The notes beneath the pieces are model-generated. The model did no database searches, was not told where the DNA came from, and was given only the letters and a program-made list of their open reading frames with translations. A program made the translations under genes and the position numbers. This document shows, in pieces, positions 16,227-26,536 of a stretch of DNA of 50,169 bases. This DNA is from Gemmataceae bacterium. Lineage in GTDB: Bacteria > Planctomycetota > Planctomycetia > Gemmatales > Gemmataceae. Numbering within the stretch: the first letter of the stretch is position 1; each line of letters opens with the position of its first letter. Location of the stretch: assembly GCA_019752375.1 (NCBI GenBank), contig JAIEMG010000097.1, forward strand, positions 1-50,169, written 5' to 3'.

Positions 16227-17507
16227 TTGGCGATTCCCGTCACTGTTCCTCGATTGGGCTGGTCCATGGAGGAAGGGACGTTCCTCCAGTGGCTGAAGAA
16301 TGACGGGGACGACGTGCGCGCCGGCGAACCGTTGTTTGTTCTGGAAGGCGAGAAGGCAGCGGAGGACGTCGAAGCCCTGGACGCCGGAACGCTGCACTTG
16401 AATTCAGGCGGTCCGCGGCCGGGAGACCGCGTCAAGGTCGGCGAAGTGATTGCCCACCTGGCGGCACACGGCGAAGTGCTGACGCCAAGCCAAAACGTCG
16501 ATTCCAAGCCGGTGCCGGCTCTGGCGCCGCCTGCCGGGCCTTCCGCGCGGCGCCTCGCAAGGTCTCTTGGTGTGGCCATTGAGCAAGTTTCGGCCTCGGG
16601 GCCGACCGGTCGAATCACTGAAGAAGACATTCGCCGTCACCGCCAGTCGGTCGAGACCGTCGTCCCGGCCGTAGCAGTACGCAATGAGCCCGTCGCTTCG
16701 CCGCGCGCCCGAAGAACGGCCCGCGAACGCGGCATCGACTGGAAAAGCCTGCAGGGCAGCGGCCCCAATGGACGCATCCGCGAGCGCGACGTGTGCGCCG
16801 CACCGGCCCGCAAGACGGACGGCCGATTGATCCCGCACACGACCGTGCGACGCACCATCGCGGCCCGCATGGTCGCCGGCGTGACGCAGGCGGCGCCGGT
16901 CACGCTCACCACCAGAATCGATGCAACGAACCTCGTCAGTTTCCGTGAGCAATTCAAGTCCACTGGGACGACGGATGCCATTGTCCCGAGCTACACGGAC
17001 CTCATCGTCAAACTCTGTGCCGTGGCCCTGCGTCAGCACCCGCTCCTGCAAGCTCAATGGCGCGAAGACGGGCTCTTCGTGCCCGAGCGCATCGACATCG
17101 CCATTGCCGTGGACACGGACGGCGGGTTGCTGGTGCCGGTGTTGCGTTCGGTGGACCAACTCGGCGTGCGTCCCCTCGCCGCCCAGGCACGGGAGTTGGT
17201 CGAACTCGCCCGCGCCGGCCGACTGTCGGCGGAACAGATGCGCGACGCCACGTTCACCGTGACGAACCTGGGCAGCCTCGGCATCGATGCCTTCACACCG
17301 ATCCTGAACTTGCCGCAGTGTGCCATCCTTGGCGTCGGCCGCATCGTCCGCGAACCGACGGTCGTCAACGATCAGGTCGTGGTACGGGACCGGATGACGC
17401 TCAGTCTGACCTTCGACCACCGCATCGTTGACGGCGCTCCGGCGGCGCGGTTCCTGGACACCTTGCGTCGCTGCCTGGAACAGCCCGTCCCGTGGCTCGT
17501 TCCGTGA
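16227..17507 (+). CDS. E2 dihydrolipoyl acyltransferase
   Basis: The product is 426 aa starting at TTG. A lipoyl domain (about 3-80) carries the lipoyl-lysine in EGEKAAED (Lys43). Two peripheral-subunit-binding domains follow, about 104-137 (SARRLARSLGV...GPTGRITEEDI) and 158-190 (SPRARRTARERGI...GPNGRIRERDV). The catalytic domain (about 200-426) ends with DHRIVDG (His398, Asp402), the acyltransferase site. It forms the core of a 2-oxoacid dehydrogenase complex with the fused E1 just upstream. No E3 gene lies in the window, so E3 must be shared from elsewhere. The doubled binding domain is less usual and might hold both E1 and E3. Confidence 0.9.
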   Translation: MAIPVTVPRLGWSMEEGTFLQWLKNDGDDVRAGEPLFVLEGEKAAEDVEALDAGTLHLNSGGPRPGDRVKVGEVIAHLAAHGEVLTPSQNVDSKPVPALAPPAGPSARRLARSLGVAIEQVSASGPTGRITEEDIRRHRQSVETVVPAVAVRNEPVASPRARRTARERGIDWKSLQGSGPNGRIRERDVCAAPARKTDGRLIPHTTVRRTIAARMVAGVTQAAPVTLTTRIDATNLVSFREQFKSTGTTDAIVPSYTDLIVKLCAVALRQHPLLQAQWREDGLFVPERIDIAIAVDTDGGLLVPVLRSVDQLGVRPLAAQARELVELARAGRLSAEQMRDATFTVTNLGSLGIDAFTPILNLPQCAILGVGRIVREPTVVNDQVVVRDRMTLSLTFDHRIVDGAPAARFLDTLRRCLEQPVPWLVP

Positions 17508-17520
17508 GGAACTATCGATC

Positions 17521-18867
17521 ATGAACCCGCAGCAACTCTCCGGCGCGGGTCCCCGAACGGCAGCTGAACCGTCCGCGGCGATCATGCCCAAGGTGACGCG
17601 CCGGCTCATTCCGTTCTTGCTGATCCTGTACATCTGCAACTTGCTCGACCGCGCCAATGTTAGCTTTGCCCGGTTGACCATGCAGGCCGCTCTGGGGATG
17701 AGCGACACCGTCTTTGCCTTCGGCACCGGCCTTTTCTATTGCGGGTATCTGCTCTTCGAAGTCCCGAGCAACCTGATCCTGCGCCGCACCGGCGCACGGG
17801 TCTGGATCGCTCGCATCATGATGACCTGGGGACTGGTCTCCTGCGCCACCATGTTCGTGACGGGCCCCGGGAGCTTCTTCACTGTTCGCATCCTGCTGGG
17901 TGTTGCCGAAGCGGGGTTCTTCCCGGGCATCATCCTCTATCTGACCTACTGGTTCCCGGCGCGAGAGCGTGCCCGGGCGGTGTCCCGGTTCATGGCGGCC
18001 AATGCTCTGGGCGCGATCATCAACTATCCGATCTCCGGCGCGATCATGGAACACCTCGATCAGGTGGGCGGCCTCCACGGCTGGCAGTGGGTCTTCCTGC
18101 TCGAAGGGATTCCGTCCGTACTGATGGGCGTGCTCGTCCTGTTCTATTTGACCGACCGGCCGGAGCAGGCCGCCTGGCTTACCGAGGACGAACGCTCCTG
18201 GCTGGCGGAGCGCATGAGCGAGGAGGAGCAGTATCGCGAAAAGCGTCACGGCGCCGACTTGTGGCGCACCGCCGGGGACCCGCGGGTCTGGCTGCTGATC
18301 CTCGTCTATTTCACGGTGGCCTGCGGCGCCAACGGCAGCAGCTTTTACATGCCGGAACTGGTGAGCAACCGTTTCCCGGACCAGAACAAACTGGAAGTCG
18401 GCCTGATTGCGACGCTTCCCAGCATTTGTGCCTTGATCGGAATGCTGGTCAACGGGGCCTTGTCGGATCGGACGGGAAAGCGGAGCTTGCACGTCGCCGG
18501 GGCCGCGCTCCTGGGAGCTGCGGGCTGGGCCCTCGCTGCGGTCGCGGATTCGCCCATGCTAGGCCTGATCGGTTTGTGCTTGGCCCAGACCGGCACCATG
18601 AGCATGCTGCCACCCTTCTGGTCGTTGCCGACGTCCTTTCTCAGCGGCGCAGCGCTGGCTGGCGGGATCGCCTTGATCAATTCTGTTGCCAACGTGGGTG
18701 GTCTCGCGGGCCCAAGCGTGTTGGGGCTGATTCGCGATCAGACGGGAGGCTTGACTGCGGGGCTACTGGCCCTGGCTGCGACGATGGCTGTCGGTGGGAT
18801 CCTGGTCCTGTTTGCCCGTTACGACCCCACGTTGGACCAACGATTGGCGGAGAAGGAAGGCCAATAA
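17521..18867 (+). CDS. MFS carboxylate transporter, ACS family
   Basis: The product is 448 aa with about 12 hydrophobic segments. ATG 17521 lies 13 bases after the E2 stop with GAGGA upstream. The N-terminal pattern YICNLLDRANVSFA and YLLFEVPSNLILRRTGARVWIARIM is the signature of the anion:cation symporter family (tartrate, phthalate, hexuronate and 4-hydroxyphenylacetate permeases). A cytoplasmic loop rich in Glu/Arg (TEDERSWLAERMSEEEQ) splits the two six-helix halves. It is the probable uptake route for the acid degraded by the upstream enzymes and ends the run. Confidence 0.9.
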   Translation: MNPQQLSGAGPRTAAEPSAAIMPKVTRRLIPFLLILYICNLLDRANVSFARLTMQAALGMSDTVFAFGTGLFYCGYLLFEVPSNLILRRTGARVWIARIMMTWGLVSCATMFVTGPGSFFTVRILLGVAEAGFFPGIILYLTYWFPARERARAVSRFMAANALGAIINYPISGAIMEHLDQVGGLHGWQWVFLLEGIPSVLMGVLVLFYLTDRPEQAAWLTEDERSWLAERMSEEEQYREKRHGADLWRTAGDPRVWLLILVYFTVACGANGSSFYMPELVSNRFPDQNKLEVGLIATLPSICALIGMLVNGALSDRTGKRSLHVAGAALLGAAGWALAAVADSPMLGLIGLCLAQTGTMSMLPPFWSLPTSFLSGAALAGGIALINSVANVGGLAGPSVLGLIRDQTGGLTAGLLALAATMAVGGILVLFARYDPTLDQRLAEKEGQ

Positions 18868-19207
18868 TTCTCCCAGTCCGACCGCTCGGACCACCAACCA
18901 GCGACACAGGTCCGTAGCGAGTTCACAAGTCCAGAAAATGTCGGCGCGCCCAGGTGAGCTTGGCCCACCCGCGGCGAAAATTCCCGGTCCACCAAAAGGG
19001 CCTTTCAAAAGTGCGTTGTTGGCTCGTCAAAACGCGCCTTGACCTGTTCGATCAGACCGGCTAAATCGCCGCTGCTGTTATCACTATCTGTACATGGTTG
19101 CGCAGGTTCTGTCGCCGATCCCTCCGAGGCCCCGTCGCCGTGCGGGTCAAAATGGGTAGCCTGGATGGATCACCTGGATACGTCCGTTGGAAGCGAAGCG
19201 ACCTGTA
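18868..19207. other. Intergenic, small hairpin, no gene
   Basis: Apart from a 6-bp hairpin (GTCCGA-CCGC-TCGGAC, 18876-18891) just after the MFS stop, which could weakly terminate the catabolic transcript, I see nothing convincing. Small frames here lack ribosome sites. The promoter for the glycosyltransferase group probably lies in this stretch. Confidence 0.4.
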
Positions 19208-20545
19208 ATGGAGCAAAGTGTGCGAAGCGTGCGAGTCCTGATTACCAACAATACGCTCGGCGCTCGAGCCGGTTCAGAGTTGTACGTGCGCGATGTCGCG
19301 ACCGCGCTGCTCGCCCGAGGGCACACGCCTGTTGCGTACAGCACAAGCCTGGGTGAAGTGGCCAACGAAATTCGAGCAGCCACCGTCCCGGTCATCAGTG
19401 ATCTCCGTTCGATGGCCGAACCGCCAGACATTATTCACGGCCACCATCACCTGGACGTGATGACGGCCCTGTTGCATTTCCCGGGCGTGCCGGCGATCTG
19501 CTTCTGCCATGGATGGTTGCCTTGGGAGGAAGCCGCGCCGCAATTTCCGCGGATCCTCCGTTACGTGGCCGTGTCTCAGACATGTCGTGATCGACTGGTC
19601 TTCGAGCACGGTATTCCCGAGGACAAGATTACAATCTTGTCGAACTTCGTCGATCTCGACCGCTTTCGAGCTCGCGGTCCACTGCCTGGCCGCCCCGGCC
19701 GGGCACTAGTGTTCAACAATCAGGCAACCGAAGAGAATCTAATCAGAGCGGTGCGCGCGGCCTGCACTTCTCAGAACATTGCACTGGATATCATCGGAGC
19801 GGCTTCGGGGAGCGCCTGTGCCCATCCGGAGGCGAGGCTTGGGGAATACGACTTGGTGTTCGCCACGGGACGGTCGGCCTTGGAGGCGATGGCGGTCGGA
19901 GCAGCAGTGGTGCTTGCCGACGCGTGGGGAATCGGGCCCATGGTGACGGCGGCGGACTTCGACCGCCTCCAATCTTTGAACTTCGGCCTCCGCGCCATCC
20001 CCGAACGGACCTGTCCCGAGAAGCTCGCGCAGGAAATTGCCCGCTACGACGCCGAGGACGCTGCCAAGGTCTCGGGACGGGTTCGCAGTGAATCCGGCCG
20101 CGGCCCGATCGTCGACCGGCTCGTGACGCTGTACCAAGACGCCATCGACGAGCACATCCGATCCCCACAGGATGCCTCTGCAGAGAGCCGCGCTGCAGGG
20201 ACGTATTTCCGTTGGCTCGCACCGTACTTGAAGGAGCGCAGCCAACTGGCGGCGGAGCGCCGGTACTTTCAAGCGGAGTTGGAGCGCGTGCGGACGGACT
20301 TGGTGCATGCGGACAAGAAGCAAGCACAACTGCTTATCGACCTCCGAAGCAGGTCCGATTGCTTCGACACAACAATGGCATCTCGGGATGAAGAGTGCGA
20401 ACGCCTACGGATCGAACGCGATCGGCTTCAGGCGGAACTTGCGGCAGTATTCAGCTCACGCACTTTGCGTCTGCGAAATCGGTTGCAGCACACGCCTGTC
20501 GTCGGAAAACTCTGCCGCTTTGCGGCCAAGCTGGCACGTGGATGA
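19208..20545 (+). CDS. GT4-like glycosyltransferase with coiled-coil tail
   Basis: The product is 445 aa. ATG 19208 gives MEQSVRSVRVLITNN; a TTG at 19187 is the alternative. The N-terminal GT-B half contains GARAGSELYVRDVATAL and IIHGHHHLDVMTALL, and the C-terminal half contains ILSNFVDLDRF and a donor-site region with SALEAMAVGAAVVLAD. From about residue 340 the protein becomes a charged coiled coil (ERSQLAAERRYFQAELERV, ECERLRIERDRLQAELAAV) ending in a basic amphipathic stretch. The coiled coil probably oligomerises or tethers the enzyme to a membrane complex. Donor and acceptor are unknown. The MurA/MurB-like genes directly downstream suggest a UDP-MurNAc-type sugar. Confidence 0.85.
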   Translation: MEQSVRSVRVLITNNTLGARAGSELYVRDVATALLARGHTPVAYSTSLGEVANEIRAATVPVISDLRSMAEPPDIIHGHHHLDVMTALLHFPGVPAICFCHGWLPWEEAAPQFPRILRYVAVSQTCRDRLVFEHGIPEDKITILSNFVDLDRFRARGPLPGRPGRALVFNNQATEENLIRAVRAACTSQNIALDIIGAASGSACAHPEARLGEYDLVFATGRSALEAMAVGAAVVLADAWGIGPMVTAADFDRLQSLNFGLRAIPERTCPEKLAQEIARYDAEDAAKVSGRVRSESGRGPIVDRLVTLYQDAIDEHIRSPQDASAESRAAGTYFRWLAPYLKERSQLAAERRYFQAELERVRTDLVHADKKQAQLLIDLRSRSDCFDTTMASRDEECERLRIERDRLQAELAAVFSSRTLRLRNRLQHTPVVGKLCRFAAKLARG

Positions 20546-20565
20546 TTTAATTCGGCGGGGAATGA

Positions 20566-21876
20566 ATGATTCATCAGTCGAGCGCCGAAGCGTCCGCGCT
20601 TCTGCAAGCGTCCCGTCCGCAGGTGCTTCGAGTCGAACCCCTCGGCCCGCCGCGCGGCGAGGTCCAGGTCTTGGGAGCGAAGAATTCGGCCCTTCCGCTC
20701 ATTGCCGCCGCCTTGCTGGTGGAAGAAGGGGTAACGGAAATCCACCGCGTCCCAGCCGTGGAAGATGTGTACATCCTCCTAGAAATCGTGAAAGGCCTCG
20801 GCGCTCGAGTGGAAGCCGATTGGCGCCGGCAGACGGTTATGATCGATGCCTCCCACCTGAGCTCCCACACGCCGGATACGCAGCTCGTCGGCCGGGTGCG
20901 CGGCTCCTTGATGTTGATGGCTCCTTTGCTCATTCGCAACGGCGACTTTGAAATCGCCCGGCCCGGCGGGTGTACCTTGGGTTACCGTGGATTCGACCAG
21001 CACTTGAAGGGCCTGCGTACATTGGGTGCGCAGGTCTGGGAGCAGGATGCGATGATCAAGGGCGCTTGCCGCAGGTTAACGGGAAGCGACATCCGGCTCG
21101 ACCGGCCGACTCACACGGGCACTCAACAACTCATCCTGGCTGCCGTGCGCGCCGATGGGATTTCCGTCATCCGGAACGCTGCTCGGGAGCCCGAGGTGGC
21201 GACACTTTGCCGCTCCTTGGTTGCTATGGGAGCATCTATCCGGGGCATTGGCAGCTCTGAGATTACTATTGCGGGAATTGAGAGGCTTCGAGGGGCAGTG
21301 GTCACCTGTTCGTCCTCGCGCCTCGAAACTGCGTGGTACGCGATGGCAGGCTGCTTGCCCGGCGGCGAGCTCACCATCCGTGGAGCCGCAGCCGAAGCGG
21401 AGCCCGCCCTGCTGAAACTTCGGCAAATGGGCGCTGAACTGCGGATGCTGCCCGGTGGCACCTTGCAGGTGCGCGCGCCACGCCGGCTCCGTGAGTGTCG
21501 CGCAATCACCGGACCTTACCCGGAATTCCCAACGGACTCTCAGCCCCACCTCCTGGCGCTGGCCTGCTACGCTCATGGCAGGACCATTGTCCGCGAAACC
21601 GTCTTCGACGAGCGACTTCGACACGTTCACGAACTTCGGCAGATGGGTGCAGACATCCTTATTCGCGACACCACGGCAGTTGTCCGTGGGCCCAGACGCC
21701 TCCGCGGGACCGCGGTAGTGGCTCGGGACATCCAAGGGGGCGCGGGGCTCGTCCTTGCTGCGTTGGGGGCCGAGGGGCCTACCGACATCCACGGGTTTGA
21801 ACAAGTGCTGCGCGGCTATCCCGATCTCCTGGAGCGGCTAGGCGGCGCTTGCCGGACCGCCCGGACGGCGGCGTGA
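20566..21876 (+). CDS. Divergent MurA-like enolpyruvyl transferase
   Basis: The product is 436 aa. MurA transfers enolpyruvate from PEP to UDP-GlcNAc in the cytoplasm. Conserved features: Lys-Asn in VLGAKNSALP, the Arg of RVRGS, catalytic Cys in ARPGGCTLGYRGFDQHLKGL (the fosfomycin target), EPEVATL, the Asp of YPEFPTDSQ, and the Arg-containing loop VFDERLRHVHEL. The place of E. coli Arg397 (DLRAS) reads DIQGG, so an active-site arginine contacting PEP is missing. The 20-residue N-terminal extension and this change mark it as a paralogue rather than the housekeeping enzyme. It is 20 bases after the glycosyltransferase and 24 bases before MurB. Confidence 0.87.
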   Translation: MIHQSSAEASALLQASRPQVLRVEPLGPPRGEVQVLGAKNSALPLIAAALLVEEGVTEIHRVPAVEDVYILLEIVKGLGARVEADWRRQTVMIDASHLSSHTPDTQLVGRVRGSLMLMAPLLIRNGDFEIARPGGCTLGYRGFDQHLKGLRTLGAQVWEQDAMIKGACRRLTGSDIRLDRPTHTGTQQLILAAVRADGISVIRNAAREPEVATLCRSLVAMGASIRGIGSSEITIAGIERLRGAVVTCSSSRLETAWYAMAGCLPGGELTIRGAAAEAEPALLKLRQMGAELRMLPGGTLQVRAPRRLRECRAITGPYPEFPTDSQPHLLALACYAHGRTIVRETVFDERLRHVHELRQMGADILIRDTTAVVRGPRRLRGTAVVARDIQGGAGLVLAALGAEGPTDIHGFEQVLRGYPDLLERLGGACRTARTAA

Positions 21877-21900
21877 CCATAAGTAGGAGCGCGGAAAGCA

Positions 21901-22806
21901 ATGATCTCGGGCCCCCTTATGCGGGCGTTGTCCACCATGTGTGATGGCCCGGTTCAGACGGCAGTGCCGTCGGTCGGACTCGTGACGCTTCGGGCCGGGG
22001 GGCCGATTGCCACAGTAGTGGAGCCGCATTCCCTCGGCGCTGCCCATGCCTTGTGGGCTTTTTGCCACCGCGAAGGAGTTCCTGTCGTCGCCCTCGGCAA
22101 GGGGTCCAACGCGCTGGTGGTCGACGCGGGCTTTCCAGGAGTGGTATTCCGATTGTCCGGAGCACTAACTCAGGTGAACAGCAGTGGCCGAACAATGGAC
22201 GCGGGCGCGGGCGCAACCCAGCCAGCGGTGGCGCGCTGCGCCGGCGCACAGTGCCTCAGCGGAGCGGAGTTCCTGATCGGGATCCCGGGCACCATGGGTG
22301 GCGCCGTCTGTATGAACGCGGGCTGCCATGGAGCGGAGATCGAGGGCATCATCGAAGAGGTCCGCTCCGTCACGGCTCGGGGGGAAGTGCGGGTGCGGAA
22401 AGGGAGTGAGTGCGGCTTCGGCATCCGCCGCTCGGTGTTTCAGCAGGAACCAGAACTGATCCTTGGCGTTCGACTAAAACTGACTCACGGTGACGGGAAT
22501 CAGATCCGAGCTCGACTTCGACATCACCTGACGGAACGGAAAGCCAAACAGCCGCTGCGCTATCCTAATTGCGGAAGCGTCTTCAAGAACCCCTGCGCAG
22601 GCCCCGCCTGGAAGTTCATCGCGGACGCAGGGCTGCGCGGTCAGTTCTGCGGTCGAGCGCAGGTTTCCGAGAAGCACACAAACTTCATCGTCAATCGCGG
22701 TCGAGCGACGGCGGCCGACATTCTCGGGTTAATGAAAACCGTTCAAGAAAAAGTGCGCTTGAATTCTGGCGTTACACTCGCGCCAGAGCTGGTTGTCTTC
22801 GGCTGA
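21901..22806 (+). CDS. murB: MurB-like UDP-enolpyruvyl-GlcNAc reductase
   Basis: The product is 301 aa. The FAD-dependent enzyme reduces the MurA product to UDP-MurNAc. FAD-site motifs VVALGKGSNALV and GIPGTMGGAVCMNAG are present. The catalytic Ser is in NCGSVFKNP, the Arg in FGIRRSVF, and the C-terminal Glu in LAPELVVFG. Length and the short C-terminus fit type II MurB. In FGIRRS, Ile stands where many MurB proteins have Tyr. It follows the MurA-like gene by 24 bases. A MurA/MurB pair without murC, murG or ftsZ nearby points to a dedicated UDP-MurNAc supply for the adjacent glycosyltransferase rather than the main cell-wall cluster. Confidence 0.87.
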   Translation: MISGPLMRALSTMCDGPVQTAVPSVGLVTLRAGGPIATVVEPHSLGAAHALWAFCHREGVPVVALGKGSNALVVDAGFPGVVFRLSGALTQVNSSGRTMDAGAGATQPAVARCAGAQCLSGAEFLIGIPGTMGGAVCMNAGCHGAEIEGIIEEVRSVTARGEVRVRKGSECGFGIRRSVFQQEPELILGVRLKLTHGDGNQIRARLRHHLTERKAKQPLRYPNCGSVFKNPCAGPAWKFIADAGLRGQFCGRAQVSEKHTNFIVNRGRATAADILGLMKTVQEKVRLNSGVTLAPELVVFG

Positions 22807-23261
22807 GGCCGCTGTCAGGCGAGCCCACGACCGGGACATCATCTCGTCCGGCAGGGTTGTGAGATCGCCGGCCCTCATGGTCAGGCAGAGCTCGCAAGGC
22901 CGCACCTTTTCTTCCAACAATTCGCGCAGTTCCGACCGCAATTCCCAGTAGGCAGACCCGTTGCTCAGGGTGCGCCGCGGTCACCGAACCAATCGCAAGC
23001 GGTCCTGTTACTCGCCGGCGGCGCACCCGCAACCGCATCTTCGACGAAGGGCATGCGTACTTGCTCACTGACACCGCGGCGACGTCGATGAACCGGTTCA
23101 CTGGCGGTAGTCGAGTGCCCGCAACCATGTCGGTATGGCCGGACTGCTGGACGTGAGGACCGACCGTCGGTGACGCTCGCGGGGCAGAGCCTCGCGGGCA
23201 GTGTGTGACCGAGATAGACATATAGACATACACGACGGCTTCCTGCGTTTTCACAATCCCG
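22807..23261. other. Intergenic, no gene recognised
   Basis: The gap lies between convergent genes. An 11-bp inverted repeat (GGGTGCGCCGC at 22968-22978 with 23018-23028) could form a long-loop hairpin. A minus-strand frame around 22760-22980 reads plausibly protein-like (ELRSELRELLEEKVRPCELCL) but overlaps murB, has no start or ribosome site and stops quickly, so it may be a remnant at most. Confidence 0.4.
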
Positions 23262-24086
<825 letters not shown>

Positions 24087-24215
24087 GATCCGATGTTCTT
24101 CTTCGTTGAAGCGTCCCAGCAGTCCGGCCACAATGGAGAAAGTCCGGCGCGGCCCTCATCCTACAGGCTACCTGCTTCCCTTTCCAAGGCCGACCGCCGC
24201 ACGGAGTGCAGAGGC

Positions 24216-25742
<1,527 letters not shown>

Positions 25743-25787
25743 GAGGAAGGCGTTCAAGCCGTTTCGTTCCAGATTGGAAGCGCTCCG

Positions 25788-26135
25788 ATGTACCACGACA
25801 TTATTGTCCGTCCGCATCCGCCGGGGCAGTACACGGCGAACGTCTGGGGCATCCCGGACCTTTCTGCGATCGCCCCAACGGAACAGGAAGCCATTGACAA
25901 GATCAAGCAGTTGCTCGCAAGCTGGCTCGCACAGGCCAAATGGGTGCGAGTCGATGTACCGGCTCCGCACTATGTCAACCCGGTGCTACAGGTCATCGGA
26001 ACGAACGACCCCAATGATCCAATGCAGCGAGAGTATCTGGAAGAACTGGCCCGCATGAAGCGAGAAGACTTCGAACGCACTATGCGGGAGTATGAGCAGG
26101 AATGCCCAGGTTCCTCTTCGACACCGACCACCTGA
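25788..26135 (+). CDS. Putative antitoxin partner of PIN toxin
   Basis: The product is 115 aa. The start MYHDIIVRPHPPGQYTANVW resembles the partial RNase-H-like fold of HicB-type antitoxins: a short beta strand, then a helix EQEAIDKIKQLLASWLAQ. A charged helical tail follows (EYLEELARMKREDFERTMREY), which could bind a toxin. Its last 34 bases overlap the start of the PIN gene in another frame, typical of toxin-antitoxin pairs. The assignment rests mainly on this context. Confidence 0.65.
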   Translation: MYHDIIVRPHPPGQYTANVWGIPDLSAIAPTEQEAIDKIKQLLASWLAQAKWVRVDVPAPHYVNPVLQVIGTNDPNDPMQREYLEELARMKREDFERTMREYEQECPGSSSTPTT

Positions 26136-26519
26136 GCCTGCTCGAACACAAGCATCCCGGTGATGGCCCGGTTCGCGGCGGAAGCGCCGCGCACCATCGG
26201 CCTAAGCCCGATCAGCGTGGAAGAGGCTTTGCGGGGCCGTCTCGCCGTCCTCGCGCGGCCGCTGGTCGGCGCACCACACATCAGGGCTTACGCTTGGTTG
26301 GTCAATGCCTTGGAGCTCTTTCAGCAATTTCACAGCGTTCCGTTTGATCAGTCATGCGACACGGTTTACCAGCAGCTACGAGCCCAGCAATTGCGTGTCG
26401 GCACTCAGGATCTGAAAATTGCTGCCGTTGCGTTGGCGAACACTCTGACTTTAGTCACCCGCAACCGACGCGACTTTGCCCGCGTGCCCGGACTTTTTCT
26501 GGACGACTGGTCTGTCTGA
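26102..26519 (+). pseudogene. VapC-like PIN toxin, frameshifted
   Basis: The frame opens at ATG 26102 as MPRFLFDTDHLSLLEHKHP, with the first PIN aspartate in FDTDH. It then needs a shift near 26156-26162. Removing one G of the GG at 26159-26160 restores VMARFAAEAPRTIGLSPISVEEALRGRLAVL and the downstream TRNRRDFARVPGL with the second acidic site. Reconstructed length is about 138 aa, normal for VapC-type ribonucleases. As written the toxin is inactive. The antitoxin-like gene upstream is intact, a combination that is tolerable for the cell, but a one-base sequencing error is equally possible. Confidence 0.82.
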
Positions 26520-26522
26520 CCT

Positions 26523-26529
26523 AAAGGAG
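26523..26529 (+). promoter_or_regulatory. Strong ribosome site before AUC start
   Basis: AAAGGAG lies exactly 7 bases before ATC 26537, where homology to RarA says translation should begin (DLFRHVHDANLRKAQPLAARM). There is no ATG, GTG or TTG in frame at that spacing. Confidence 0.7.
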
Positions 26530-26536
26530 TCCTTGC

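Noticed and set aside
22729..22980. Protein-like minus-strand frame with a CxxC pair
   Set aside because: It overlaps the end of murB, lacks a start and ribosome site, and runs into a stop at 22981-22983. At most a remnant.
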